In this document: positions 44,195 through 52,789 of the stretch, piece by piece
Layout: every line of letters starts with the position of its first letter
Numbering within the stretch: position 1 is the stretch's first letter
Assembly: GCA_044432975.1 (NCBI GenBank)
Contig: JAWXUC010000001.1
Span: forward strand, 186,001-250,000
Length of the DNA stretch: 64,000 nucleotides
Reading direction: 5' to 3'
Source of the DNA: JAWXUC01 sp044432975
GTDB lineage: Bacteria; Pseudomonadota; Alphaproteobacteria; RF32; CAG-239
Translations under genes and position numbers: made by a program
The notes under the pieces: model-generated
What the model was told of the DNA's origin: nothing
Seen by the model: only the letters and a program-made list of their open reading frames with translations
Database searches by the model: none

Positions 44195-44818
44195 ATGTTT
44201 ATAACATTTGATGGCGGTGATGGAGTTGGCAAAACAACTCAAATAAAATTACTAGAAGAATTCTTATCAAAAAAAAATATTGATTTCATCACAACAAAAG
44301 AACCTGGCGGCACTTTAGTTGGTCAAGAAATCAGAAAAATATTAGTAAACAAAAGAGCTGAAGATGTTAACCCCATAGCAGAAGCAATGCTTTATTTTGC
44401 TGATCGCTGCCATCATGTTGAATTTAAAATAAAACCAGCCCTAAAAGAAGGAAAATTTGTCATATCAGACAGATTTGCAGATTCAACAAAAGCTTATCAA
44501 TACTATGGCTACAATAAAAGAGTTAAAGAAGAAGTTTTAGATAACCTATATCAAATTGCTGTTGGAGACTTCAAACCAGACTTAACAATAATCTTAGACA
44601 TAGACCCAGAAATTGGATTAAAGCGCTCTTTAAGAGAAGGCAACACAGAAACACATTTTGAACTAAAAGAAATTGAGTTTCACCACAATCTTCGCAACGG
44701 ATTTTTAGAAATTGCCAAAAAAGAACCTGAAAGATGCGTTGTTGTAAATGCCAACGACACACCTGAAAATGTTCATAAAAAAATAGTAGAGGTTATTTGT
44801 GATAGAGCCAAAATCTAA
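44195..44818 (+). CDS. tmk: thymidylate kinase
   Basis: 207 residues, full length. P-loop FDGGDGVGKTTQ, TKEPGGTLVG, and DRFADSTKAYQ (DR motif) are all present. It phosphorylates dTMP to dTDP. It starts one base after dacA, and its last 20 bases overlap holB, a conserved tmk-holB pair. Confidence 0.96.
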   Translation: MFITFDGGDGVGKTTQIKLLEEFLSKKNIDFITTKEPGGTLVGQEIRKILVNKRAEDVNPIAEAMLYFADRCHHVEFKIKPALKEGKFVISDRFADSTKAYQYYGYNKRVKEEVLDNLYQIAVGDFKPDLTIILDIDPEIGLKRSLREGNTETHFELKEIEFHHNLRNGFLEIAKKEPERCVVVNANDTPENVHKKIVEVICDRAKI

Positions 44819-45827
44819 TTCTTATTTAATAGCCCAAGAAGAAGCCGAAGCATTTTTATTAAACGCATATAAAAATGACAGCCTTCACAACTCATATATA
44901 TTTGCAGGTCCAAAGGGAATTGGCAAAGCAACACTTGCATATAAATTTGCCAGATTTTTATTATCTGGTGGCAAAAAAGATGCTGCATCTTTAGACATTT
45001 CCCCCACCTCACCTATCTACAAACAAATAGAAAGCGGCGCCCATCCAGACTTTAAGGTTTTAAAAAAAAGCTATAATAAAACAGATACCGCAAAAATCAT
45101 AAAAGCCATCAATTCTGGCAAACCATTATCAGCAGAAGAATTACAAGAATTCAAAAAATCTTCAGTTATAAAAATAGATGAAGTTAGAACTATAAATGAA
45201 TTTTTAATGAAAAGCTCTGCACTTGGCGGATATAGAATTGTTATTGTTGATAGCATTGATGACATGAACCAAAATGCCGCAAATGCAATTTTAAAAACAT
45301 TAGAAGAACCACCATTAAAAACAATTTTAATATTAATCTCACATAATATAAATTCATTGTTGCCAACCATAAAATCAAGATGTGCAAAATTGTTCTTAAA
45401 ACCATTAGAAGAAAATCAAGTAGCAAGCCTACTTAGAAGATACATCCCTACAATGGAAGAAAAAAACATAAAAGCATTAGCAACGTTAAGCCCCCAAAGC
45501 ATTGGCAAAGCCATAGACTATGCAGACTTTAATGTTGTAAAACAAAATGAAATGCTCCAAAATATCGTCTATGCAAAAAATAATTTCATGCTAAAAGACC
45601 TCATAACCTTAGCCAATGAACTCTCAAAAACAGAAGAAACATTTACATTTGGTTTTGAAATAATCACAAACTTCTTAAAAGAAAATGCCCATGGATTTGA
45701 AAATGTTGACACATTAAGCGATTTATATTTTGAAGCAAACCAAATATACAACCAAACATTAAGCCTAAACTTAGATAAAAAACAAGCCATAATAAAAATA
45801 GTTACCAAGATAGCTCAAAACATATAA
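44799..45827 (+). CDS. holB: DNA polymerase III delta-prime subunit
   Basis: 342 residues from a GTG start at 44799 with GAGG six bases before it. The AAA+ clamp-loader fold shows FAGPKGIGKATLAYKFARFLL, the alphaproteobacterial insertion with SGAHPDFKVLKK, IVDSIDDMNQNAANAILKTLEEPP and SRCAKL. It is a stator of the sliding-clamp loader. It overlaps tmk. Confidence 0.93.
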   Translation: MIEPKSNSYLIAQEEAEAFLLNAYKNDSLHNSYIFAGPKGIGKATLAYKFARFLLSGGKKDAASLDISPTSPIYKQIESGAHPDFKVLKKSYNKTDTAKIIKAINSGKPLSAEELQEFKKSSVIKIDEVRTINEFLMKSSALGGYRIVIVDSIDDMNQNAANAILKTLEEPPLKTILILISHNINSLLPTIKSRCAKLFLKPLEENQVASLLRRYIPTMEEKNIKALATLSPQSIGKAIDYADFNVVKQNEMLQNIVYAKNNFMLKDLITLANELSKTEETFTFGFEIITNFLKENAHGFENVDTLSDLYFEANQIYNQTLSLNLDKKQAIIKIVTKIAQNI

Positions 45828-45836
45828 ACAAAAAAC

Positions 45837-45864
45837 TTGACAAAATTTATTTTTATGATAAATT
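45837..45864 (+). promoter_or_regulatory. promoter of the 175-residue unknown gene
   Basis: TTGACA (45837-45842), a 16-base spacer, TAAATT (45859-45864). It lies right after the holB stop and 42 bases before the next ATG. Confidence 0.5.
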
Positions 45865-45906
45865 TCAAGCAAACAAAAACTATTCATTAATTAAAAACAC
45901 AGCATT

Positions 45907-46434
45907 ATGACAGCATTACAAAGAATCATGGGTATCAACGAGAATGAAGTTTTTACACCTATTGTAGACCTTGTTAACAAAAAAATTACAGAGCAAGAAT
46001 TCTATCAAGCACTAACTTCACCTGATAGCCTCAACGACAATGATCTCTGCTATATTCTTTCTTCTATCGTAGAAAAGAAGATAAGCAAAAGCATTTTCAC
46101 AACAACAGCTACAGGAATTCAGAACTTTTCAATTTTTATTGATGAGCTTGTTCTCGAGATGACAGCATTAGGCCACTTCGAAGAAGAAGACTTGAAAGAA
46201 TATATGGGTCCACACGACACCATACACCAAGGCTTCAACAACAAGTTTGTTCAATATGTAACATTGAACCTTCTATCAAAAGATATCTACAAGTTCTTCT
46301 TAAGCAAAGTTACAGAACTTGAGGATGTTCTCGACGAAAACTCTGAGCAATCAATATTCCTCTCACCTGATGAAACTCTAAGAGAAATCTACAGAGAATT
46401 CTACCCTGAAGAAGAATGCAAAGATTTTGAGTAA
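45907..46434 (+). CDS. unknown 175-residue acidic protein
   Basis: I do not recognise it. It is acidic and helical with no signal peptide or membrane segment; it ends FYPEEECKDFE. Codon use is visibly richer in C-ending codons (TTC, ATC, CTC) than in neighbouring genes, which may point to high expression or different origin. There is no Shine-Dalgarno site before ATG 45907. It has its own promoter and a strong terminator, so it is monocistronic. Confidence 0.65.
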   Translation: MTALQRIMGINENEVFTPIVDLVNKKITEQEFYQALTSPDSLNDNDLCYILSSIVEKKISKSIFTTTATGIQNFSIFIDELVLEMTALGHFEEEDLKEYMGPHDTIHQGFNNKFVQYVTLNLLSKDIYKFFLSKVTELEDVLDENSEQSIFLSPDETLREIYREFYPEEECKDFE

Positions 46435-46450
46435 CTTCAAACCGCAAAAA

Positions 46451-46485
46451 GAAAAGGGTGAAAATAATTTATTTTCACCCTTTTC
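46451..46485. terminator. bidirectional terminator
   Basis: A 15 bp perfect stem (46451-46465 with 46471-46485) with an AATTT loop lies between converging genes. Confidence 0.85.
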
Positions 46486-46501
46486 GCATATCTAAACAAT
46501 A

Positions 46502-47518
46502 TTAAATTTCTGCATTTATGCCATATTCAAGAAGTTTATTTCTAACAAAACCACGCAATGCAACCTCTGATCTTGCTCCATAATGAGAAATAACCTCAGC
46601 AGCACAAATAGAACCAATAATAGCGCAAGTTCCCAAACTTCTACCTTGATTTAAGCCAAACAAAAATCCTGCTGCATATAAATCACCAGCACCTGTTGTA
46701 TCAACCACGGCTTCTACTTTTTCTGCTTCAACAAAAGTCTTTGTTCTACCTTTTACAACAACAGAACCTTTTTCACCACGAGTAATTGCAGCAATCTCAA
46801 CTTTGTCTTTTATAAAATCTAAACCTTCATAAAAGTCCATATCCAAAAGAGCAACAAATTCTTCTTCATTACCAAATAAAACATCAACATATCTATTGAT
46901 AATTTTCAAGAAATCAAGTCTATTATTTTCAGCCAACGTTTTACCAGAAAGACTAAACGCAACTTTTCTATTATTTCTTTTTGCCAATTTAAATGCTTTT
47001 AATAAAGCCATTTTAGAACTATGATCATCCCACAAATAACCTTCAACATATAAATACTTACTTCTTTTAATAATATCTTCATCAATATCGTCTTTAGAAA
47101 GCTCTGCACTAGCACCAAGATATGTAAACATAGAACGCTTTGCATCAGGAGTAACAAGAATAATACTTCTACCAGTAGATGGACCTTGATTCAAAGGCTC
47201 AGTAAAAAAGTCAACACCAGCACTACCAATAGAACGCTTAAAACTTTGCCCTAATTCATCTTCATGAATTTTTCCAATATAAGCAGTATTTCCACCTAAA
47301 GAAGCAATGCCTGCAACTGTGTTTGCGCTAGAACCACCTGAAACTTGAATCTCTGGAATAATGTCATTATAAATTTTTCCAGCTTCAAGAGCTCCCAAAA
47401 GAATCATATCATCTTTAGGAAGCTCTCTTTCTGTTAAAAAACCGTCTCCGACTCTAGCTAAAACATCTACAATTGCGTTACCAATACCAACAACATCATA
47501 AAATGTTTCTTCAGTCAT
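46502..47518 (-). CDS. PfkB-family kinase, adenosine kinase-like
   Basis: 338 residues. Ribokinase fold with VGIGNAIVDVLARV at the N-terminus, GGSSANTVAGIASLGG and the anion-hole DTTGAGDLYAAGFLFG with the catalytic Asp. The N-terminal half resembles the adenosine kinase subgroup common in alphaproteobacteria. Substrate is not certain; other nucleosides or sugars are possible. It follows tig after 2 bases. Confidence 0.85.
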   Translation of the reverse strand: MTEETFYDVVGIGNAIVDVLARVGDGFLTERELPKDDMILLGALEAGKIYNDIIPEIQVSGGSSANTVAGIASLGGNTAYIGKIHEDELGQSFKRSIGSAGVDFFTEPLNQGPSTGRSIILVTPDAKRSMFTYLGASAELSKDDIDEDIIKRSKYLYVEGYLWDDHSSKMALLKAFKLAKRNNRKVAFSLSGKTLAENNRLDFLKIINRYVDVLFGNEEEFVALLDMDFYEGLDFIKDKVEIAAITRGEKGSVVVKGRTKTFVEAEKVEAVVDTTGAGDLYAAGFLFGLNQGRSLGTCAIIGSICAAEVISHYGARSEVALRGFVRNKLLEYGINAEI

Positions 47519-47520
47519 AA

Positions 47521-48885
47521 CTATTTTTCAGCCTTTTTTGTTTTTGATTTTTTTTCTTCTGGAGTTTCTTCATCAAAAGCCATCAACTCTTTAATGCTAA
47601 CAACTTTAGTATCAACTTTACATTTTTCCAAAATAGAATCAATTATTTTTTCTTCAAAGATAAGAGCTCTAAGAGCTTCTACAGCTTGTTTGTTTTTAAG
47701 ATAATAATCAAACACCATTTGTTCTTGACCAGGATATCTTCTAGCTTCTTCTAAAATAGCTTTATTAATATCTTCTGGTTTAATTTCAACTTTAGCATCT
47801 TTACCAATTTCAGATAAAACAAGACCAAGTCTAACACGTCTTACAGCCAATTCTTTATATTCAGCCAACAAATCTTCTTCTTTTTTAGATTTTTCATCTT
47901 CAGAAAGTTGATTGTTTTTCTTAGCAGCTTCATATTGTTGTTTAATACCATCAAATTCCATATCAACCAATTTTTCTGGCAATTCAAAAGAATATTGCTT
48001 ATCCATAGCATCTAACAATGTTTTTTTCAATTTTGTTTTTGTAACATTATCATAATCTGCTTTAATTTTTTCTTTAATAGAAGTTTTAATTTCTTCTAAG
48101 CTAGAAGCACCCATAGATTTCGCAAATTCTTCATCAACAACAGTTGGAGTAACTTCATGAATTTCTTTAATATCAACAACAAACAAAGAAGGTTTTCCAG
48201 CCAAATCTTTTGCATGATACTCTTTAGGGAACTCAACATTAACGTCAACTTTTTCACCAGCTTTTTTGCCAATTAATTGGTCTTCAAAACCAGGAATAAA
48301 AGAATTTGAACCTAATTCTAATTTATAATCAGAACCTTTACCGCCTTCAAACTCAACACCGTCAACAGAACCTACAAAATCAATAACAGCGATATCGCCT
48401 TTTTTAGTTTCTCTGTCTTCAGAAATTTTTGCAGTAGAACGACGTGAAGATGCTAAATACTCTAAAGTTTTATTAACTTCTTCTTCATCAACATCAGCTT
48501 CTAATTTTGTTAAAGAAATTTTATCAAAAGCTTCTATTTTAATTTCTGGAAGAACTTCAAAGTTAACATCAAATTCAAGATCTTTATCTTCAGCAAAAGA
48601 AGTAATTTTAACATCTGGTTGATAAGCAGGAGTTAATTTGTTTTGTTTCAACAATTCATCAACACCTTCTTGAACACTAATTTCTAAAACTTCACCCATA
48701 ACAGATTGCAAATATTTTTGTTTTAAGATGTTCATTGGCACTTTGCCTTTTCTAAAACCTTGCACTTTAGCAGTTTTAGAAACTTCTTTTAATTGTTTTT
48801 CTACATTTTTTGCAATTTCTGCAGCTTCAACAACAACCTTAAACTCTTTTTTAAGGCCTTTTTTTGATAAATCTTCAATTTTCAT
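47521..48885 (-). CDS. tig: trigger factor
   Basis: 454 residues from ATG 48885. The frame is open to 49062, but that stretch is the tRNA-Leu gene, so the shorter start is right. N-terminal ribosome-binding domain with FRKGKVP, an FKBP-type isomerase domain (about 160-245, KGDIAVIDFVGSVDG and PGFEDQLIGKKAGE), and a helical C-terminal chaperone domain. It ends with a Lys-rich tail. It binds nascent chains at the exit tunnel. clpP-clpX does not follow; the kinase gene does. Confidence 0.95.
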   Translation of the reverse strand: MKIEDLSKKGLKKEFKVVVEAAEIAKNVEKQLKEVSKTAKVQGFRKGKVPMNILKQKYLQSVMGEVLEISVQEGVDELLKQNKLTPAYQPDVKITSFAEDKDLEFDVNFEVLPEIKIEAFDKISLTKLEADVDEEEVNKTLEYLASSRRSTAKISEDRETKKGDIAVIDFVGSVDGVEFEGGKGSDYKLELGSNSFIPGFEDQLIGKKAGEKVDVNVEFPKEYHAKDLAGKPSLFVVDIKEIHEVTPTVVDEEFAKSMGASSLEEIKTSIKEKIKADYDNVTKTKLKKTLLDAMDKQYSFELPEKLVDMEFDGIKQQYEAAKKNNQLSEDEKSKKEEDLLAEYKELAVRRVRLGLVLSEIGKDAKVEIKPEDINKAILEEARRYPGQEQMVFDYYLKNKQAVEALRALIFEEKIIDSILEKCKVDTKVVSIKELMAFDEETPEEKKSKTKKAEK

Positions 48886-48926
48886 GGAATCTCTTTCTAT
48901 ATATCTATTATATGTTATACATAAAA

Positions 48927-49011
48927 TGGTGCGGGTGGAGGGACTTGAACCCCCATGCCTTGCGGCGCTTGATCCTAAGTCAAGTGCGTCTGCCAATTTC
49001 GCCACACCCGC
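48927..49011 (-). tRNA. tRNA-Leu (anticodon UAG)
   Basis: Read on the minus strand it begins GCGGGTGTGGCGAAATTGG and ends with the T-arm GGGGGTTCAAGTCCCTCC, acceptor CACCCGC, discriminator A and an encoded CCA. The anticodon loop CTTAGGA gives UAG, and the long variable arm is typical of Leu. It lies 41 bases upstream of tig and may be cotranscribed. Confidence 0.96.
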
Positions 49012-49122
49012 TGTTTTTACAATTTCTAAGAGGCATAATACACAGGAAAAAAAAATAATCAAGATAATTCTTGAGATTTTTTTATTTTTATATAAGATAA
49101 AATAAACAATGGAGAAAAAAAC

Positions 49123-50331
49123 GTGAAAAAATTAAGCATTTGCCTTGTGTTGCTAGCTCTTATAGGGTGTACACGAACTATGGATAAAATCAACGACGGA
49201 GCAAGTTCTGCTCAACAAGCAGCCGCATATTATGCTAGCGGAGACGTTATTGCGGCACAAATAAGAGCCGAAGATGCTTTAAGACAAAATTCCAGCCAAG
49301 TATTAGCTCTTTTAGTTTCTGGCTTATGCGCAGAAGCAAGCCACAACCCAAACCAAGCAAAAGCTTTTTATGAACGTTTAGTTTTATTAAATCCTGATGA
49401 CTTAACATTGTTAACAAAAACAGACTTAATTCCCATTAAAATGGTAGATTTGGCAAAAAAACGTATCAGGGCCTTAAACATTCAAAATTCTGAAATAATT
49501 ATTCAAGATTATGATGGCAACACAACTTTTAACATAAAAGAAGATATTGCCAACAAACAAAACAGATCTGCTCTTGAAGAAGCCTTATTCTTAAAACAAC
49601 AAAATGACATAAGAAACAGCAAAAACACTGGCAATCAAAACAATAAAGCTGTAGAAATTCTTTTTTCAAATGAAGAAACAAATAAAATATCAAGATTCTT
49701 AATCTTAAAAGAATTAGCTGAAAATGACTTAATTACTAAAGATGAATTTTTAACAGCCAGAACAAACAACCTTGGCGCATTATTGCCATTGACCAACAGA
49801 GCCCCTGCTTATGGCTTGGATAAACCTGTTCCTTCTGCAGACATTATTGTAGAAAGAATAACCATCTTAAAAGAAGGTGTTAAAGACAAAAGTATCACCT
49901 CTCAAGAATTCTCGGCAGAAAGAGATACTATTATAAAATCTTTATTACCACCAAACCCAAGAACAAGAGCTCAAAAAGAAAAACCTGAAAAAGATATTTT
50001 AACTGCTGCTAAAAATTTAAGAAAATTAGAAGTTTTATTTGACTTAAATTTAATAACAAAAAAAGAAAAAGAAGCTGAAATAAAAGAAATTGAAAACTAT
50101 TTAGGCTTAAATCAAGAACCAAAAATTGTTGAAAAAATAATTCACGTTCCAGCTCCTCAGCCAAAAACAAAGACAAAAGAAAAACAAAAAAATAAAGAAA
50201 CTAAAAAAGAGATAGAACCACCTAAAGCTCCAACAGCAACACCAACAATAAGTGTTAGAGAAATTGAAGAAATATTAAAAAACAACAAAAGCTCTACTAC
50301 ACCAGATGTTCCAACCCCTGACCTTTTTTAA
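49123..50331 (+). CDS. TPR-containing lipoprotein with SHOCT-like repeats
   Basis: 402 residues. Lipobox LIGC (Cys16), a TPR-like region (about 30-95, AAYYASGDVIAAQIRAEDALRQ-type helices, then FYERLVLLNPDD), three SHOCT-like stretches (LKELAENDLITKDEFLTAR, ILKEGVKDKSITSQEF, KLEVLFDLNLITKKEKEAEI) and a Lys/Pro-rich tail. SHOCT motifs are short helical pairs often involved in oligomerisation. No enzyme motif is visible. AATGGAGAAAAAA precedes the start. Confidence 0.75.
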   Translation: MKKLSICLVLLALIGCTRTMDKINDGASSAQQAAAYYASGDVIAAQIRAEDALRQNSSQVLALLVSGLCAEASHNPNQAKAFYERLVLLNPDDLTLLTKTDLIPIKMVDLAKKRIRALNIQNSEIIIQDYDGNTTFNIKEDIANKQNRSALEEALFLKQQNDIRNSKNTGNQNNKAVEILFSNEETNKISRFLILKELAENDLITKDEFLTARTNNLGALLPLTNRAPAYGLDKPVPSADIIVERITILKEGVKDKSITSQEFSAERDTIIKSLLPPNPRTRAQKEKPEKDILTAAKNLRKLEVLFDLNLITKKEKEAEIKEIENYLGLNQEPKIVEKIIHVPAPQPKTKTKEKQKNKETKKEIEPPKAPTATPTISVREIEEILKNNKSSTTPDVPTPDLF

Positions 50332-50335
50332 AAAT

Positions 50336-50375
50336 AAAAACCCCGTCTTATCAATCAATGATAAACGGGGTTTTT
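50336..50375 (+). terminator. terminator of the TPR lipoprotein gene
   Basis: AAAAACCCCGT and ACGGGGTTTTT form the outer stem with TTATCA/TGATAA inside. The T-run follows on both strands. Confidence 0.85.
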
Positions 50376-50388
50376 ACATACAAAGGAC

Positions 50389-50646
50389 TTAAAGCTTAAA
50401 ACGTTTATCTTGTTGTTCTGCTACTTGCCAAGACTTTTTAATAAAATCCAAAGCTTCTTTAGAATGATTTAAATCTCTCAACAATTCAATACGAATATCG
50501 TTGGACGGCTGCTCAAGTGGAACTTCAATCTCTCTAGATGTAAAATTCTCTCCCTGAAAACAACCTTTAATATAAATGCGTTTTCCCTTACAGAGCAACA
50601 AAGCTTTTCCGTTTGCCAATCTCTTTGTCTCAATTACTTTTGCCAT
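50389..50646 (-). CDS. unknown 85-residue protein
   Basis: 85 residues, basic, no signal peptide. The start is beta-rich (VIETKRLANGKALLLCKGKR) and the end is helical. No family is recognised, and no Shine-Dalgarno site precedes ATG 50646. It lies alone behind sufS. A real gene is likely because the frame has normal codon use for this genome, but the support is modest. Confidence 0.55.
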   Translation of the reverse strand: MAKVIETKRLANGKALLLCKGKRIYIKGCFQGENFTSREIEVPLEQPSNDIRIELLRDLNHSKEALDFIKKSWQVAEQQDKRFKL

Positions 50647-50737
50647 AATTCAAAATATTAGTTAAAAAATGTGTTTAATTTGTAAATAAATATGTTTTCA
50701 CATAAAAAAATAGTCTTTTTTTAGACAAAGTCAATAA

Positions 50738-51874
50738 TTAAAAAAATTTTTTCACTTTAATTAGGGCTTCAACAAACAAATCAACATCTTTTTTAGTTGT
50801 ATAAACCCCAACAGAAGCCCTAGCTAAAGAATTATAGCCAAGAGAATTCACCAAAGGTTGAGCACAATGATGCCCGATTCTAACACAAACATTATACTTA
50901 TTTAACATAAAAGCGACATCAGAAGCATGAATACCACACAAGTCAAAACAAAAGACTCCATTATCACCAAACAATTTCAAACCATCTATCTCAAGCAATT
51001 TTACTTTTAAATAATCACTTATTTCTTTTTCTTTTTCAAAATTAATTGTTTGCATAAACTCTATTGCAGATTTTAATCCAATAACTTCTACAATAGCAGG
51101 AGTCCCTGCCTCAAACCTCACAGGCGCTTTCTTAAAAGTAGAAGTTTCATAAGAAACATTTTCTACCATATCTCCACCATATTGATAAGGAGACAACTGA
51201 TTTAACAAATCTTCTCTGCCATACAAAACCCCAACACCTGTCGGACCATAAATTTTATGCCCAGAAAAAACAATAAAATCCACATCAAACTCTTGAACGT
51301 CTACTTTATGATGCACAATATATTGGCAAACGTCCAAAACAACTTTTGCACCATTATCATGTGCAATTTTTATAATTTTTTTTATCTCTGGAACATAACC
51401 CAAAACATTAGACATTGCAGTTATTGCCACAATTTTTGTTTTATCAGAAATTAAATCTTCAATATTATTTTCATCAAATATTTTAATATCAAACTGTTGC
51501 CAAGGAACAAGATTTGCGTGATGTTCATATTTAGAAACCAAAACCTCATCATCTTTATTTAACCCCAAACAAGATGCCAAAAGATTTACCCCTTCTGTTG
51601 CATTACGAGTAAAAATTATTTCTTTATCAGATTTCGCATTAATAAATTTTTGCGCAGATTTTCTAGCTTCTTCAAACTCTGTAGTAATTTGAGACGCCCA
51701 TTCATAGCCTCCACGATGCACATTAGCATAATGATTACTCATAGCATCAACCACAGCATCAATCACACATTGAGGCTTTAACGCAGAAGCTGCAGTGTCA
51801 AAAAACACAACATTTGTATTTTGCAATTGCGGAAATTGTTTTCTAATATCATTCATAATCAAGATATTATTCAT
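50738..51874 (-). CDS. sufS: cysteine desulfurase, SufS type
   Basis: 378 residues. PLP enzyme that takes sulfur from cysteine for Fe-S assembly. The PLP lysine is in FSGHKIYGPTGVG, and the catalytic Cys is in RIGHHCAQPL, a group II (SufS) signature. ATG 51874 is used; MNDIRK at 51856 is an equally possible start. The rest of the suf operon is not adjacent in this window. Confidence 0.93.
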   Translation of the reverse strand: MNNILIMNDIRKQFPQLQNTNVVFFDTAASALKPQCVIDAVVDAMSNHYANVHRGGYEWASQITTEFEEARKSAQKFINAKSDKEIIFTRNATEGVNLLASCLGLNKDDEVLVSKYEHHANLVPWQQFDIKIFDENNIEDLISDKTKIVAITAMSNVLGYVPEIKKIIKIAHDNGAKVVLDVCQYIVHHKVDVQEFDVDFIVFSGHKIYGPTGVGVLYGREDLLNQLSPYQYGGDMVENVSYETSTFKKAPVRFEAGTPAIVEVIGLKSAIEFMQTINFEKEKEISDYLKVKLLEIDGLKLFGDNGVFCFDLCGIHASDVAFMLNKYNVCVRIGHHCAQPLVNSLGYNSLARASVGVYTTKKDVDLFVEALIKVKKFF

Positions 51875-51965
51875 AATATATAAAAATGCAAGATAAATAT
51901 ATTATCACAGCTACCGATAAAAATTTAAGATGAAATATCTCCAACCTAAAAAAACAATCACATGC

Positions 51966-52045
51966 CATTGCGAGCGAAGCGCGGCAATACAATCTAACAA
52001 TAAAACTAATTACTTTAACTAGATTGCAGCGCTTCACTCGCAATG
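51966..52045. repeat. 80 bp imperfect inverted-repeat element (MITE-like)
   Basis: Arms CATTGCGAG-GAAGCGC-GCAAT (from 51966) and their inverse (to 52045), each about 22 bases, flank an A+T-rich centre of about 30 bases. Repeats with the CATTGCGAGNGAAGCGC consensus are known from many bacterial genomes as non-autonomous dispersed elements. It sits between sufS and the XRE gene and contains no gene. Confidence 0.8.
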
Positions 52046-52062
52046 ACAATGAAATAAAACTA

Positions 52063-52455
52063 TTATTGTTTTTCAGACATACTCTTTAATATTTCAACAA
52101 ATTTATTTGCAACTCTTGAGGATTCTATCTTCTTAAAAAAATACACTAGTTTCATAACTTGAGGTTCTTTCATAACATCTTCACATAAAGGATTAATTGG
52201 CGGAAAAATATCACTTATTTCAATCCCCAAAATAGATGCAACATCATATAAACGAGCAGGAGAGATTCTATTAGCCCCACGCTCATATTTTTGTATCTGT
52301 TGAAAAGAAACGCCCAAAAAATCGCCTACATCTGTTTGACTCATTTTTAACATTTCACGCCTCATGCGCAACTGTTCTCCAACATATCTATCAATATCAT
52401 TAGAACTACCATCGATATTGCGCCCACGCTCTAACTGTCTTTTTGTTGCTATCAT
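52063..52455 (-). CDS. XRE-family helix-turn-helix regulator
   Basis: 130 residues from ATG 52455, with GGGG a few bases upstream; the frame is open to 52521 but runs through a terminator hairpin. Cro/C1-type domain at about residues 26-85: VGEQLRMRREMLKMSQTDV, then GVSFQQIQKYERGANRI. The DxYVGxxxRxRR start is common in alphaproteobacterial members of unknown target. The C-terminal 45 residues are helical. A structured RNA and terminator precede the gene. Confidence 0.88.
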   Translation of the reverse strand: MIATKRQLERGRNIDGSSNDIDRYVGEQLRMRREMLKMSQTDVGDFLGVSFQQIQKYERGANRISPARLYDVASILGIEISDIFPPINPLCEDVMKEPQVMKLVYFFKKIESSRVANKFVEILKSMSEKQ

Positions 52456-52472
52456 TTCAACCCCTTTAATAA

Positions 52473-52499
52473 AGAAAAACCACTGAAAATTATCAGTGG
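52473..52499 (-). terminator. terminator between the structured RNA and the XRE gene
   Basis: CCACTGA (52480-52486) pairs with TCAGTGG (52493-52499), with TTTTTC following on the minus strand. It lies 18 bases before the XRE start codon, so termination here would block the XRE gene. Confidence 0.8.
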
Positions 52500-52630
52500 T
52501 GGAGCTAAGAAACTGCAACAAGTCAGCCGCCCTTATTCAAACAAACGCCCTATTCGGGCACTCCACCTATCGGTGAAGTTTCTTGTTGCAAATGGATTTC
52601 TTAGGTCCAACAATGCCCCTTGGCATTGCA
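52480..52630 (-). ncRNA. unidentified structured RNA of about 150 nt with its own promoter, in the XRE leader
   Basis: The minus-strand transcript would begin near 52630. Its body is a rod: 52597-52608 pairs with 52501-52512 (11 of 12), then 52582-52590 with 52514-52522 (9 bp). The enclosed 59 bases form hairpins ACTTCACC/GGTGGAGT and GCCC/GGGC plus a free AAGGGCGGCTGA. A 7 bp hairpin (CAATGCC/GGCATTG) sits at the 5' end. It ends at an intrinsic terminator. Its size resembles 6S RNA, but I cannot match the 6S conserved bases, nor tmRNA. It is either a small RNA or an attenuating leader (riboswitch-like). Confidence 0.55.
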
Positions 52631-52636
52631 ACTATT

Positions 52637-52664
52637 AATATAGTTGATATTTCACTATTGTAAA
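52637..52664 (-). promoter_or_regulatory. promoter of the structured RNA, with a dyad over the -10
   Basis: On the minus strand TTTACA (52664-52659), a 16-base spacer and TATATT (52642-52637). A 7 bp dyad CAACTAT/ATAGTTG (52629-52646) covers the -10 region and could be an operator. Confidence 0.5.
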
Positions 52665-52760
52665 GATATTTTTGTAGTAACGAAATTAAAAAACAGTCAT
52701 CGCGCCTTAAAATATAATTTTAAGGCTAAGCGATCTTCTTATTTTAGAGTATCTGTGAAT

Positions 52761-52785
52761 AAAAAAGGAGACTTTCGTCTCCCTT
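52761..52785 (-). terminator. terminator of rpoD
   Basis: GGAGAC/GTCTCC stem with a GAAA loop on the minus strand, followed by TTTTTT, just beyond the rpoD stop. A second hairpin (CCTTAAAAT/ATTTTAAGG, near 52703-52724) follows it. Confidence 0.85.
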
Positions 52786-52789
52786 AAAA

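Noticed and set aside
48886..49062. 59-codon N-terminal extension of trigger factor
   Set aside because: The stretch is the tRNA-Leu gene read in frame; the trigger factor family starts at MKIEDL (48885).
51867..52049. 60-residue minus-strand ORF
   Set aside because: It lies mostly within the 80 bp inverted-repeat element and has no family or ribosome site.
52480..52630. Two-piece (permuted) tmRNA acceptor piece, suggested by AGCTCCACCA at the 3' end
   Set aside because: No T-loop GTTCAAATC-type sequence and no tag-coding piece follows; the CCA-like end is part of a terminator stem.
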